In this document: one piece after another, positions 1 through 12,062 of the stretch
Layout of the letters: every line of letters starts with the position of its first letter
Numbering within the stretch: the first letter of the stretch is position 1
NCBI GenBank assembly: GCA_030710605.1
Contig: CP092874.1
Location: forward strand, 18,495,691-18,559,690
Length of the DNA: 64,000 nucleotides
Source of the DNA: Cordylochernes scorpioides
Lineage: Eukaryota > Arthropoda > Arachnida > Pseudoscorpiones > Chernetidae
Direction of reading: 5' to 3'
Made by a program: the position numbers and the translations under genes
Notes under the pieces: model-generated
Told to the model about the DNA's origin: nothing
The model's input: only the letters and a program-made list of their open reading frames with translations
Database searches by the model: none

Positions 1-643
1 ATTATTACCGCGACTGCAATATCAAAAAACATATTCATGTATCAAGCAAATGATCAATAATTCTATAAATAATATTCAAAAACCAGCAGAAAATCTGTTT
101 ATATAATATATATATATTTTTTTATACATTAAAAAAATTGACTTGAAAAAAAAAGTAGTAAAAAAATATTCCCGCCAAATTTGATCTCACCAAACGAACT
201 CTCTATTAAATATTCCAATTACTTAGCAGCAGACTTCTCAATTATCGTCTGTTCCTCATATTTCTCTATCTTTTAAATTAATTATATTAATTAAACTAAT
301 CACAACTTTTCTTTCTTAAATTTAATGGGAAAACTTCTTCCCTTTTATGTAAAGTGTTTGAGAGAGAGAGAGAAAAAAAAGTTGAAAAAAAAGAGTAAAC
401 CATTAGGTCAATTGAAAATTTTAGTGAGCGATTTATATATAAAAAAATCTTATTAAAGTTCTCAAAGATTTTTTTATGCATCGCCAAAAATAGGGTTAAT
501 AAAAATTAGTCATTGAAATATTTTGCAAGGCTCTACATAAAAAAACCCAATGAATTATTATTGTGCATCATGCATGTATATTTAATTAGGTTGAAAGTTT
601 CAAGTGAATTAATGTGATTTTCCCACATATATAAATCTATTTT

Positions 644-914
644 GTCTAAATAGACAAGGGTCGCCTCTCCCGTCAAAATAGACGTCAAAACTAGACGCCA
701 TCTATTGACCGTCGCCGCAAACTAGCGGCCTCGGGTCGGTGACAAAGCGACAACACCAACTTTGGCAAACTGAGAAGAGGTGGACGCTTTTCAGTTTGCC
801 AAAGCTGGTGTGGCTTTGTCACCGACCCGAGGCCGCTAGTTTGTGGCGATGGTCAATAGATGGCGTCTAGTTTTGACGTCTATTTTGACGGGAGAGGCGA
901 CCTTTGTATCTTTA
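644..914. mobile_element. Foldback MITE, GGTCGCCTCTCCCGTC family (copy 1)
   Basis: Arms of about 115 bp (ending at GGGTCGCCTCTCCCGTCAAA on the left, its complement on the right) face each other around a short centre near 780-795, so the whole unit is nearly one long hairpin. Relatives are at 21658-21870, 33634-33786 and 42251-42548. Confidence 0.85.
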
Positions 915-1080
915 GATCAATGTGCTCCCGGCAAGATTCCCATCTAAATCTATTTTGGGAAGTCGATAATATTATTTTAATACAATACATAATAAGAAAA
1001 GAGAAAGTGTGTGTTTGTGCGCGCATGTGAACATATTTCAAAACAAAAAACATCTAAAAGGTTTTGCAATGGCTATATAT

Positions 1081-1290
1081 TTTATCAACCCTAATACACG
1101 TGATACAGGCCATGATAATCATGGTGGGTAGTATTGGCGACTGCTTTTACTGTAAGTGCACCACATGTCTACATATGTGGAAAGCAATTTGACTTTTGCA
1201 CTTATAAATGTGTTAAAATACCGTTTGGTTACTTGCAATCACCGGTGGGGTTGGACTTTTGTCACAGAATCGGGAGCCATTGAAGTATTT
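1081..1290. repeat. Dispersed repeat, parent of the 79-bp array
   Basis: Contains CCATGATAATCATGGTGGGT, then CACCACATGTCTACA and a tail GGTTACTTGCAATCACCGG. Copies are at 27405-27610 and 42888-43100; partial ones at 28320-28380 and 52985-53040. Confidence 0.8.
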
Positions 1291-1429
1291 TTTTTTTTTA
1301 TTAATTTCGAAGTAGGAATCAAAGTTAACGTCGACGGGTTTCTTTATTTATGCCTTATAATCTTGGCAAGCTTTCGGACTGTGACATCCTTTAACAGTCT
1401 ACTAAACAAGAAACTAGCGAATAATATAT

Positions 1430-1700
1430 ATGTTATATAAAAATATTATTTTATTTTAAATTATAATTTCATAGATTCAAATACTCTGCTAAATCGACCG
1501 CCAGAGGTCACTCTTCCCCTATAAAAAAAACTCATTGTTATTTTATCCCAATGGCCGGCTCAAAACTTTTGTACATTATGTAAATAAGCTTTTCATTTTT
1601 TAATTCTTACGCCTTAAGCCAGGCAGTACTTTTACAAAAATATGTATTTTATATATATTCCTTAGCTCAATTAAATTACTGATCAAAACTATTTTTCATT
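1430..1700. repeat. Dispersed repeat family (three copies)
   Basis: Landmarks CTCTGCTAAATCGACCGCCA and TTCTTACGCCTTAAGCCAGG. Other copies at 20310-20600 and 24670-25060. No ORF, no clear terminal repeats. Confidence 0.75.
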
Positions 1701-1800
1701 ATCATACTTTAAAGATTTTCAATCACGACTGTATTACCATTACCATAATCCTCAACATGATCAAAAATCAAGCAGAAAATCTCATTCATGTTTATTTATA

Positions 1801-1832
<32 letters not shown>

Positions 1833-1902
1833 AGACATTTACATAATTAAAAATTTATTCTTCAAATAAAAGACACTTTACTGCCAGTAAATCTTTTTAT
1901 TG

Positions 1903-1944
1903 TCTCGACGTTTCGACAAAAATCTTTTGTCCTTGTCAGGAGCG
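1903..1944 (-). ncRNA. Hammerhead-like motif, core G8 changed
   Basis: Minus strand: CTGACAA replaces CTGACGA; stem II GACAAAA/TTTTGTC, GAAA, then CGTC and GAGAC. An inverted partial partner, lacking the CTGA box, is at 2008-2040. Confidence 0.55.
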
Positions 1945-2199
1945 AACAAAAAATTAAAACATTTGAAAAAGCGTTAGAAATTATTCTAAGGCTGCAAGAG
2001 CAAAGACAAAAGATTTTTGTCGAAAGGTCGAGACAATAAAAAGATTTACTGGCCGAATTATCTTTTATTTGAAGAACTATGAATGCCGGCCAAGGCAGCC
2101 GTTATCTTTAAGATAGAAATTTCTTATGAAATGAATGATTATTCCTTCTTAGAAATGATGTCTGGCGATTCCTTGTAATTTTGTTTATTCAGAAAAAGT

Positions 2200-2281
2200 T
2201 TCCAATGCGGGATTCGAGCCCGGGTCGTTACTGTCGAAATCGAAACCATACTGTCGAATTAAACCACTCGACCATCGACCT
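2200..2281 (-). repeat. tRNA-derived SINE head
   Basis: Minus strand has an A-box-like GGTCGAGTGGTTTAATT and a B-box GGGCTCGAATCCCG. The acceptor stem is not preserved. Similar heads: 25632-25699 (+, TGGGTTCAATTCCCGC) and 27633-27705 (-, GGATCGAATCCCTC). Confidence 0.65.
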
Positions 2282-3465
2282 TCAATAATTATTTATTATC
2301 GAATGTACATATATAATTGAACTGGAGAAAGCTTTTGAGCTACAATCATTTAATGTCATTTATTTCTCGTTAAAAAAACATTTAGAACAAATTTCGTACA
2401 ATTTTTCATCATTCTTGAATAGAGATATACATCAACTGTGTACATAGGTTCCTCTATATCCTGACATTTCGGTGACCCACTGCGGCCTTCTTCAGGGGAA
2501 TGTAAATATGCTTGTTTTTATAAAAAATATTTCTGTTTATGCAAATTTATTAAAATTTTTAATCACCGCTATATTTATATAAAAATACCACTTTATCTGT
2601 CTTCTTCTTCTTTCTTATCTCCACTCAATCATATTAGGGTATCAAAAGCTTGTAAAGCTTGAGACTTTTGATGGTGTCTGCCAGGGAAGAGTAGAGCTCA
2701 TCAATGGATGAGCCAATACAGTTGATTACATTACACTTTATCCGTGAAAACTATAAATAAAGATTTTTTTTCAGATTATTCTGAACACTTGACTCCTCTG
2801 AGACATGTCATCCTGCTCCTGTCAGACTGGGAATTTCTCCTCCTTTGTCCAACTGGGAAGATTGACGTGTAGAACCACAAAAAACGAATGTTTCTTTTAA
2901 AAATAAAATAAAACGAACTTTCTACTGATTTTACTGCGATGATAAATATTGAGAAGGCTTGGTTCATCAGTGGTAAACCCTCCCAACAGTTTCGCCAATT
3001 TAATTCCCCAGAGACCGCTTTTTAGAGTTCCATATTTGGCAATTCTGCTTATATAGGCGACACTGAAGAGTCGAATATAAGTTATGGTTTTCAAGTAAAC
3101 TACACTCATGGACAAAACTTAAGGAAATTGTACCTTTTACCATGTATATCGGGATTCAGACAATAACTCTGAATGATATACCAGTGTCCTTTATTGAAGA
3201 CACACGAGATAACCAAGTGTGAACAAAATTGCTTCTGTCTCCTTCAAAAAAAAATAAAAATATTTATATCTTCAGAATTCTGTTTCTGGCACACCAAAAT
3301 GGCAGTATAAGGGGGATCTGTTGGGAATATGTTTTAATTATATGGACCTATAAAAAGTTGCATTATTAATATTTGTGTCAAAATTCAACCAAAAAAAGGG
3401 GTTATTGTGACTATATTTCAACACTCTTCCACACGGCTCTAAAAACAAGGCTTCACTGAAGTTAC

Positions 3466-3584
3466 CGTAGGAGCTGTAGAACTTCTTCTCCTGGTTCTGT
3501 CCCAGAATCCCCGTAGAAGCTCCTGATTGGTCCTCCTGGATGCCCAGTAGATTGGAGATCATCATGTGGGCGTCATTGTTGAAC
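3466..3584 (-). CDS. NCKX/SLC24 exon, start of cytoplasmic loop (internal exon D)
   Basis: Fourth exon, 119 bp: one base completing the Lys codon, 39 codons, and one base of the next codon. A tggcgcag acceptor precedes it and a gtaact donor follows on the minus strand. The peptide starts FNNDAHMMISNLLGIQEDQS and continues through GASTGILGQNQEKKFYSSY. FN after LMK matches the family. The rest is hydrophilic and low in conservation, as expected of the large cytoplasmic loop between the alpha-1 and alpha-2 halves. The donor is weaker than the others, so the low-coordinate boundary is slightly less sure. No later exon is visible in 1-3465. Confidence 0.85.
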
Positions 3585-3810
3585 CTGCGCCAATCACAGC
3601 ACGACTTTCATTGAGAGGAATGTGGTAGGGTTTCACATCAATGATGATAAGACAGCTCCATCATTATATTCCAGCTTCTACAGTTTATAGATGGAGATTT
3701 TTCCGGATGGATAAACCAATCCATTTTACAAGAGAAGGAATCGCCTGACATCATTTGAAGAATAAACAAAAGTTAACGGTGACGTGTTTCTTTTATTGAT
3801 ACTGTAAATT

Positions 3811-3850
3811 CGGCAAGCTTTCGGACTTTGACGTCCTTCGACAGGCTACT
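3811..3850 (-). ncRNA. Hammerhead-like hairpin (with 1363-1402, -)
   Basis: CTGTCGA (A6 changed), unpaired A, stem GGAC/GTCC, GAAA, then the self-complementary AGCU and U. Same order of boxes as the true hammerheads; probably a decayed family. Confidence 0.38.
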
Positions 3851-4481
3851 TTCCAAGAAACTGAAAGATAATATTTATATACAGGTAAATATTTACATAA
3901 TAAGAACTTTTCTTAGCGAATTTTAGATTATTATACCAATCCATATAAATCTTCCGTCATCCTATACGCCATGTACAGACCGATTTGTTTGAAAACTAGC
4001 AGACTCTGTGATAACGCCACAATTCCAGCTTTAACAAATTCAGAACGTCCATATTATGACCATGGATTCGGTCTAATAGCTCTCACCAGTCCAGGACAAA
4101 GTTTAATTCCATGGGATAGACGATTCCAGGCTATGTTCTGGTATAGATTAACATAACACATACCTAAGGAGATGTAAGGACTGATATAACGCAGAGTGTG
4201 ATAGACTTTAGATCCACAAGGGATTCAAGAAAATCTTCACAATTTACCAAAGAGGAGTTTAATTTATAGATAAAATGTATTGGCACAAACCAACTCTCCC
4301 AAGCCATACGCATGGAATGAAATGAGAATAATATTGTTAAAATCTATTTTTAGACATAAGGTTTTAGGTAAATCTTGGTTGGTTTATGCAACACCCCGTT
4401 ATGCAACAATACGTTGTATCGTTAACCGCCCAATAGAGCACAAAGAACTATGGTAGAATTTTATGGGCAGAAATGTATATA

Positions 4482-4938
4482 CAATCATGGACAAAACTAA
4501 GGAAGTGGAAAGTTTTTGATGTTGCCAGTCGTCTGTTTTTTTTTTGAAGGGGACAGAGGCAATTTTGTTGACACTTGGTTATCTCGTGTGTCTTCAATAA
4601 AGGTCACTGTAATATATTTCAGAGTTATTGTCTGAATCCCGATATACATGCTAAAAGGTACAACTTCCTTAAGTTTTGTCCATGAGTGTATATACACTTG
4701 GTTATCTCGTGTGTCTTCAATAAAGGTCACTGTAATATATTTCAGAGTTATTATCTAAATCCCGATATATATGCTAAAAGGTACAACTTCCTTAAGTTTT
4801 GTCCATGAGTGTATATACACTTGGTTATCTCGTGTGTCTTCAATAAAGGTCACTGTAATATATTTCAGAGTTATTATCTAAATCCCGATATACATGCTAA
4901 AAGGTACAACTTCCTTAAGTTTTGTCCATGAGTGTATA
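4482..4938. mobile_element. ACACTCATGGACAAAACTTA MITE, left part (interrupted by LTR element)
   Basis: The terminal repeat CATGGACAAAACTAAGGAAG is followed by a short unique part and then about three tandem 123-bp units in minus orientation. The element resumes at 9334 after the 4.4-kb retroelement and ends with CTTCCTTAAGTCCATGAG at 9451. Confidence 0.85.
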
Positions 4939-5710
4939 TGTAATATTATATGCGGGGAAATATTACTCTTGGAGGTTGATGATTGTTGTTGGTGGTGGCG
5001 CAGTCGTGGTGGCTGAGTGATAAGGTGTACACACCAGGGGAAATAACCAGGACACTTGATGGGTTGAAATAAGGCAACTGGTCGGAGGAAAGAAAGGCTT
5101 TGAGAAGGCGGAGCGGTTTTGGTTATTGGCTATCTATTCACATTGCGGTAAGATTGACTTAGCTATGGGATGAGCGGAGAGATCTCTAGAGCAGGTGTTA
5201 CCTCGGTGGGATCGAAGTGAAGACTGCAGGTCCTAACTCGATGGGATCCAAATGAAGACTCTAGGTGCTATCTCGGTGGGATCGATGTGACGACTATAGG
5301 TGCTATCTCGGTGGGATCGAAGTGACGATTGCCAATTCTTGGTTCTCGATTTAACACGAGAACTCTTCTTACATCTCATTGGTTGAAAGGTGTGACGTGG
5401 AGTTTCCCTATTGGTCCTCCACTAAATGAATTGCTCCTTGATTGGTCTACGCTACTTCTTTGTCTTTAGACATGTCCCAGCTTGACCAGGAAGTGATAGT
5501 TTGTTGAACTCGAACTTTTATTAGTTCCGCGATAATTAAACTGGTCATAACTTTACTAATGGTTGTGCTAACTCTTAAGCCTTCTTCCTAGGCCTTTCTT
5601 CTAGGTCTTTCTGTCCTCCAATGTTACCTTGTTTTTTTATTGAAACAAATTATACATTTTCATACATATTGGATTGACTATTGGCATCTATGTATGTACA
5701 AATTATGACA
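4939..5710. repeat. LTR copy 1 of the non-autonomous element
   Basis: 772 bp from TGTAATATTATATGCGG to CAAATTATGACA. It contains a short internal series of GGTGCTATCTCGGTGGGATC-type repeats about 40 bp apart (5200-5320), also present in the other LTR. Confidence 0.88.
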
Positions 5711-8561
5711 GATGCGCCCCCTACATGTGAATAATTTATGAAGGGGTTTTAGTCTGAATAAGTTCTGTAAAGTAAAGAAAATAATTTTGTGTAAAAATTA
5801 ATTGGTTATAGGGAGGTTAAATACAACATTGATAAGGATATAAGAGATAAAAAAATGTAGTGTTAATGCTATATAGTTTATGGTTTAGTTATGATTTATA
5901 GTTAATAGAAGTCAAAAATTTGTAAAGGTGAATCATAAGTTGAGTACTATGGTACATAGTGAAAAAGGAAAAATTGCCTAGCTACATTTTTTGCTCGAGA
6001 TTGGGAAGGAAATCGAGGAAATTTCATGAGGTAATTTTAGAAATAAAAAATAAAAATAAAAGTAAAAATAGTTGACTGAAATCAAAGTGAAGGCGTGGTT
6101 GAAAAATAAAAATGCCTTGTTGCGTGGGAAAAAAAAAGGAAAAATGAAAAAGGTTTTTCAAAAATAAAGGATGACTTAATGTCTTAAGTTTAACCGAAAA
6201 CCAATGAGTTTTCGTTGATAAATGGAACTACGATAAAATAAACTAAGTGGTAAATAAAATGGTAAATAATTGCTAAAATAAGTGATAATAAATTGAATAA
6301 GTTGATAAATTGGTTAAATATTTTAATTGTAATTTTAGAAAATAGTGAAAATGGTTAATATATAAACAAAAAATATATATAGTAGTTTGAACCCGTTTTT
6401 GTATCTACATGCCATGATCTAGATTTCTTAATTGATTAATTTTGCCTTGTAGGATTTCTTTTGTCTTTGTGTGTATTGTGGAAAATGTTAGAAGTTTTTG
6501 TGTAAGAAATGTGTGAAACGAATTCTATGTGTTGTCGAGATCCTAAGGTCTGTGATATCTACGTGTAGGTGGAATATGTAACGTTTTTTTTTTGGAAATC
6601 TGTAAGAATAATTAGGATTTAATTATAATAGGGATGTGAACTCATTAAGATGTGTTGGTACGTCTTTAACTCTTGTGAGAGTGCAATTAATTGTATTTTT
6701 GTAAAAGTCGATATGTAGCTGGAATGGGGAATGAAAAGTGGGGTGATATGGAGAGAAGTCCCAATTGACCTCAATAGATGAGGGGTCCCACTGTAATTAG
6801 ACCCCGGAAATAGGGGAACTAAAATCCCTCTGTTTGCATACGGCTGATTTTATCGCCGCGCGGGAGATATCTGCCTCCTAATTGTCTTTGTGCTAATTGA
6901 ATCTTTTAATGGTTCTATACTGATTTTACTGGAGTGGGATTTTATTCTTTCGGCACTGATTTGTTAATTTTCTAGTTTCCTCTATCTGGGAAGAATGATC
7001 TAAATCGTTTTGTTGAAGAAATGGTAGTCATTGTTTTAAGTGGAGATGTGTAATCGTTTTATCCGTCGTAGGTGGTGTAATTTCGGCATTGTTTGTATTT
7101 CGAAAATCCGGATATTGTATCTATTGATATTAAATCGAATGGTTGTCGTGGACTTAGAAAAAATGTTATTCAGTGATATCAGAGTGGAATTGAGTGAAAG
7201 TGCGACTTTCGACGTGGACACGCTTTGAGGTGAGAAGTGTCACAGGCGTGGTGAAGGCGTCTTTGGCCTGAAAAGTGAAAAGTTTTGTGGTGTGGCCTGT
7301 GACACGAATCGAAAAAAAATTGTAAATGAAAAGGTGTCACGTGAAGCCTTTGTTTGTACAAAATCTAACCTGTTCTCACTATGAACAACAAATTTACTAA
7401 AGTCAGGGGTGCTGGTTGCACGAACATATATCGAGAATTCTTATATTGTTAGTGCATATGGCACGTTTTAATGTGAAATTTTTTAGTGTTTTGGGTAGAC
7501 GAGATGATTGTATTATTATTAACGGTTGTGCATGCTTGCTGGTTGTTGTCGTCTTTTGGCGCGAGTGTCGCGCTTGTTGTGCGGGTTGTGCGTGTTTGTT
7601 GCGCTGGTGGTGTGGGTTACCATTGTGTGATGACGTATGGATGCGTGTGCTGTTAGCGTGAAAACCGTCCTGTTGGATGGATGTTGTCTGTGTTTTGTTG
7701 TTGTGAATGTCGTGTTTGTTGTGAGGTACATTTGCGTGATTGTGGCGTGACGACGTATGGTCACGTATGAACTTTGTGTGGTAGTTGTGTGAGCTGTGCT
7801 GTTGTACGGACACGTTTTTGGCATTGTGATTGTAGGCTGAAGCCGTTGTGGCTCTGTGAATTGAGGGCATATAGTATTGGCAATTGGTTTTAGGAAAGCA
7901 GTTGTGTGGTGCGGGGTTAGAATGGTGGCATGTAGAGAGTTGTGGTTGGGTCAATGAATGCAGGCAAGGGTTGCCATGTATGAAAGATTTGGGTGCAGTG
8001 CAAGTCCTTTCGGACAGGTTTGGCCTAGCCCGTGCGTGCATTTATTGGATACATGGTTGGATACATGGTTAAAGGGGTAGGTCCTGGATCAGATACAAGT
8101 CCAAAATCAATTTCTTGACGTCATAGGGTGGGGTGCCTACCTCAGTCTCGAAAGGTCTCCTCTGGGGCGTCTTTGGCTTGGGATGGCTGCTTGGGACTCG
8201 GGACCGATTGCACTGTCCGCGGAATTGAAGGGGGAAAACTAGCCATTTGCACTGCTTTCACTCGAATGGACCGCTTTCGGACTATTTGCACTGTCCTGGG
8301 TCGCGTGGATTGCTTTCGGGTGCGGGTGTATGGGTACGGCATGGCGGTGGATGACTCCTCGGTGGTCGGTGTCAGGTCGCGGTGACTCTCGCCGGCGGTA
8401 AATCCGTCCGTCTCTCCTCGGGTGGTGTCAACTCGTCGGAGGGCCACTGTCATCTGCCATATAATGGCCGCCAGAAGGCGTCTGGTCGCCTCGCTTCTTG
8501 CCAGCTTCTTTCCGTTCGTCAAGTGCTCCCGTTTTTCCGTCATTATCCTGTCGACTCGCTC
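5711..8561. other. Interior of the non-autonomous LTR element
   Basis: The first part (5711-6800) is AT-rich without ORFs. From about 7200 to 8560 composition changes to a G/T-rich + strand with long skewed ORFs and no recognisable domain. On the minus strand a 133-codon ORF (8142-8543) begins 18 bp inside the LTR at 8562, the position expected for a gag start. It is rich in R, T and S and has no detectable zinc knuckle. A 212-codon minus ORF (7403-8041) is rich in His, Asn and Thr, which looks like a consequence of strand composition. Confidence 0.5.
8142..8543 (-). CDS. Hypothetical ORF inside the non-autonomous LTR element
   Basis: 133 codons starting MTEKREHLTNGKKL on the minus strand, directly after the LTR. 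It has basic and Ser/Thr-rich segments, no membrane segment and no motif I recognise. Its position would suit a remnant gag. It could equally be chance, because the region has strong G/T strand skew. Function is not assigned. Confidence 0.25.
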   Translation of the reverse strand: MTEKREHLTNGKKLARSEATRRLLAAIIWQMTVALRRVDTTRGETDGFTAGESHRDLTPTTEESSTAMPYPYTRTRKQSTRPRTVQIVRKRSIRVKAVQMASFPPSIPRTVQSVPSPKQPSQAKDAPEETFRD

Positions 8562-9333
8562 TGTGATATTATATGCGGGGAAATATTACTCTTGGAGGTT
8601 GATGATTGTTGTTGGTGGTGGCGCAGTCGTGGTGGCTGAGTGATAAGGTGTACACACCAGGGGAAATAACCAGGACACTTGATGGGTTGAAATAAGGCAA
8701 CTGGTCGGAGGAAAGAAAGGCTTTGAGAAGGCGGAGCGGTTTTGGTTATTGGCTATCTATTCACATTGCGGTAAGATTGACTTAGCTATGGGATGAGCGG
8801 AGAGATCTCTAGAGCAGGTGTTACCTCGGTGGGATCGAAGTGAAGACTGCAGGTCCTAACTCGATGGGATCCAAATGAAGACTCTAGGTGCTATCTCGGT
8901 GGGATCGATGTGACGACTATAGGTGCTATCTCGGTGGGATCGAAGTGACGATTGCCAATTCTTGGTTCTCGATTTAACACGAGAACTCTTCTTACATCTC
9001 ATTGGTTGAAAGGTGTGACGTGGAGTTTCCCTATTGGTCCTCCACTAAATGAATTGCTCCTTGATTGGTCTACGCTACTTCTTTGTCTTTAGACATGTCC
9101 CAGCTTGACCAGGAAGTGATAGTTTGTTGAACTCGAACTTTTATTAGTTCCGCGATAATTAAACTGGTCATAACTTTACTAATGGTTATGCTAACTCTTA
9201 AGCCTTCTTCCTAGGCCTTTCTTCTAGGTCTTTCTGTCCTCCAATGTTACCTTGTTTTTTTATTGAAACAAATCATACATTTTCATACATATTGGATTGA
9301 CTATTGACATCTATGTATGTACAAATTATGACA
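8562..9333. repeat. LTR copy 2 of the non-autonomous element
   Basis: Same length (772 bp) and near-identical sequence to 4939-5710. It starts TGTGATATTATATGCGG and ends ATTATGACA, followed by TATATACAC of the interrupted MITE. Confidence 0.88.
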
Positions 9334-9455
9334 TATATACACTAGGTTATCTCGTGTGTCTTCAATAAAGGTCACTGTAATATATTTCAGAGTTATTGTC
9401 TAAATCCCGATATACATGCTGAAAGGTACAACTTCCTTAAGTCCATGAGTTTTTT
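9334..9455. mobile_element. ACACTCATGGACAAAACTTA MITE, right part
   Basis: Continuation of the MITE that begins at 4482: one more 123-bp unit and the terminal repeat, in phase with the left part across the TATA target duplication. Confidence 0.82.
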
Positions 9456-10642
9456 CGCACTATAAACTGTTATTTTATTTGTTAAAAGAAAGTAATAATA
9501 ATTTGCGCGCCAAATAGTTTCAATTATTGCCTACAGATGACGCACCCATTCCTTATATACAAACATTCTTGTGAAAATTAATCTCGTTCATTCTCTGAGG
9601 AAAACACGAACAAAAAAGTGAAAATTTTCTATTAAATTAATGAAAAAAACACTGTCTAGCACTAACCTAATTAACGGAAAATTATTTCATTAAATTAAGG
9701 CTCCAAGAGAAACGAAATCAATAGATAAACAATCAATGGAATCAATGTTGGCGGAATATATCCAAGAAAAAAAAAAGTGCGCGGAGCGAGAGCTTCAGTT
9801 CCAATTAATTTCTAATTTAATTATTTTTTTTTTATCGAAAAATATATTAATTTTCTTAAAATCACACCTAACCACTCTTCTAAATAAGTTACATTTGTTT
9901 GTTTTTCACACTTCCTATACTTTAGAAAAATGATAAATCCATATTTCTTTTCTTCTCCTCAGTGTGTATATAAGTTAAATTTTTACTTTTTAGATAAAAT
10001 TCTATTGATAGATTTTGTGCACTCTATACTGAAATAACATTGAGTTGTTCTGAGAGTTGGGAAAGGTAATTTTTAACCCTTTAAGCACCAGGCAAGCCGA
10101 TGTATCGGTTTGATGTGACTTGATACTTCTTTTCTCCTTAAAAAATCTAATGAAAATTAATTAACTGTATTTTAAAGCGCATATTCTGTTGCATTGTGTT
10201 TTATAGGTTTATATGAATCATAAAAGCGCTAATTAAAAAAAATAGTTTGATGTCTTTTGAAGGCTAACAATGATCAAGAATGACCTTGAAAACGGCCGGC
10301 ACCTAAAGCGCGCTATCTGTTATATGAAATTATAACAATTTTTGACGCTTATGTTTTTTATATATATTATTTAATAAGACCAACTTCTACTGTCCTTACT
10401 GCAATGATAAAATAATGGAAGGGCCTGGCTCATCAGTTAAAAATAAAAGGTTTTCAATAAAAAAAAAAGGGGGGGAGGGGGTGCTACATATGTGAAAAAA
10501 AGAATAACCACAATAACAAACAAAAAAAATGATTTTAAAGTTTAAACAAAAAAAAATACTTGAAATAATTATTGTAGTCTTTTTTTTAAATATTAATTTT
10601 ACTGGTCTCACGAGATAAAAAAAAACAAAACATAAACGACTT

Positions 10643-10726
10643 CTTAGAAATAGGAGATTATATATCGCCGCAACTCTTTTTATAATAAAAAGAGTTGCGG
10701 CGATATATGATCTCCTATTTCTAAAT
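10643..10726. repeat. 84-bp perfect-looking hairpin
   Basis: TAGAAATAGGAGATTATATA / CGCCGCAACTCTTTTTATA is followed by the inverted sequence through GATCTCCTATTTCTA. Arms of about 38 bp with almost no loop. No ORF and no relative elsewhere in the window. Confidence 0.85.
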
Positions 10727-11895
10727 TGTCGAAATCCGCAATCCGTTTACCATGAATAAACGACTTCATAATAAGACGGCCATTCTTAACTCATACGAAG
10801 ATTCCGATAAAAATTGAAACTTTCCAAGAAGCTTGTAATTACAAACAAGGAATTCCGAACCAAGGCAATTGCTCTATCAAATGAGAAAAAAAGTGAAGAG
10901 AAGTGTAAAAACGAAAGAAAAAAAAAACATGAAGTCAGAACAAAATAAACGAGAAAAAACAGCTCAACTTTGAAGAAAGAGAACATTTGAAACATAGAAT
11001 CCCGCACCAGACGACACCAACTTTGTAAATATGTAAATACGCTGGAAATGAGTTGAACCTGTACATATTCTTCATTGGTAATATTGTAAGCTAAGTTGCT
11101 CTTTTTGAATGGTAAAGTTATTAAAGTTAATAATTAGAACTATTCACAAAAACGTTTTATGTACAAGTATGTACTAAGTATGTACTTTTATGTTTCACTA
11201 ATTTTCCAAAACTTGAAAAAGTTTTAGTTATCTGAATCAAACAGGCAAACAATCTGAATATTCCTTTGACTAAACAAGTTATTAAAGTCAATCATTTTTT
11301 TCAGTCAAATTTGGTTTTGATAATTTCAAGAACGAAATAAGGTTGTTGTACAAAATGAATAAATTCATGTTGACCAAGAAACAGCGGAGATGTTAACTGA
11401 GGTCATACGAATGGTTCAAGGAGAAACAGAAGAAGAGAACGAGCATGAAATCACTCTCCCTTCAAAATCAAATTTAAGAACTTCTATCTCTGTTGTGGGC
11501 AGCTCTAAATTGTGATACAGACTCTCCAATAAATTGAACCAGTTTTGACAATATTTGAAAAGCCTAGAGAGAAGGTGATTTTTCAAATAAATTAGAAAAT
11601 ACACAAAGATATATTGATAATTATTTTAATAATACCTAGATTATTTTTATTTATGATTTCATTATTTTCTGTACATTATTTCAAAAGAATGATCAATCAT
11701 TATATTAATAAATAAAAAAGTCAGGTTATTATCATTATTATTAATACTTCTAATAATAAATCCGTTAATGCGAATTTCCTTCTCTTGAAACCCGTATTAA
11801 AGAGGTATTGATGTATATAGTGCACATGCACTGTCATAGAATCAAATAGAATGGGTAACAATAAAGAGAAAACTTCAAGGTAAAGAGAAACTTAC

Positions 11896-11975
11896 TTCAT
11901 GAGGACGATGTAGAGGGCGTAGACAAAAATCATCAGAAGAGATTCCCACCAGGTCACTGTACTGTCGTAGATGAT
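11896..11975 (-). CDS. NCKX/SLC24 exon, transmembrane segment (internal exon C)
   Basis: Third exon, 80 bp, with a tttaccag acceptor and a gtaagt donor on the minus strand. It encodes IIYDSTVTWWESLLMIFVYA followed by LYIVLM, plus two bases (AA) of a split codon. The WWE motif followed by a hydrophobic helix and a basic MK end is the standard NCKX arrangement before the large cytoplasmic loop. The split codon becomes AAG (Lys) with exon D, giving LMKFN, a common NCKX sequence at this point. The 21.9-kb intron upstream holds the Gypsy element, the 79-bp array and many MITEs. A Tc1-like element starts only about 90 bp from this exon. Confidence 0.92.
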
Positions 11976-12062
11976 CTGGTAAACACATATGGAAACATTG
12001 GACTCATTGTAATATTTTACCTTTTTTTAAATGCATATTCTATTTCAAAGTGTAGCAATATA

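Larger units (their letters stand above)
4939..9333. mobile_element. Non-autonomous LTR retroelement (LARD/TRIM-like), 772-bp LTRs
   Basis: Two 772-bp direct repeats (4939-5710 and 8562-9333) start TGT and end ACA and differ by only a handful of bases (for example A/G near each start). They flank a 2.85-kb interior with no RT, protease or integrase motif in any frame. TATA lies on both outer sides, and the flanks rejoin as gtgTATAtacac, matching the unbroken repeat unit around 4680-4930. The element therefore inserted into the ACTCATGGACAAAACTTAAG MITE. On the minus strand AGGGGGCG lies near one LTR and could be a polypurine tract, suggesting minus orientation, but no good primer-binding site was found. 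Confidence 0.85.
9456..12062. other. AT-rich intron sequence without genes, except NCKX exon C
   Basis: Apart from exon C (11896-11975), the hairpin at 10643-10726 and a partial MITE at 10383-10440, I see only poly-A/T runs and short chance ORFs. A stretch beginning TTAACCCTTTAAGCACC (10075) and ending near CACCTAAAGCGCGC (10310) may be an old MITE. Confidence 0.6.

Noticed and set aside
2459-2497. CTGAAGA...GAAATGTC on the minus strand as a hammerhead
   Set aside because: Boxes are present, but stem II pairs only out of register and stem I does not pair. Kept out of the feature list.
7403-8041. 212-codon His/Asn/Thr-rich ORF
   Set aside because: Composition follows the G/T skew of the opposite strand, and overlapping ORFs exist in several frames. 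No domain is visible.
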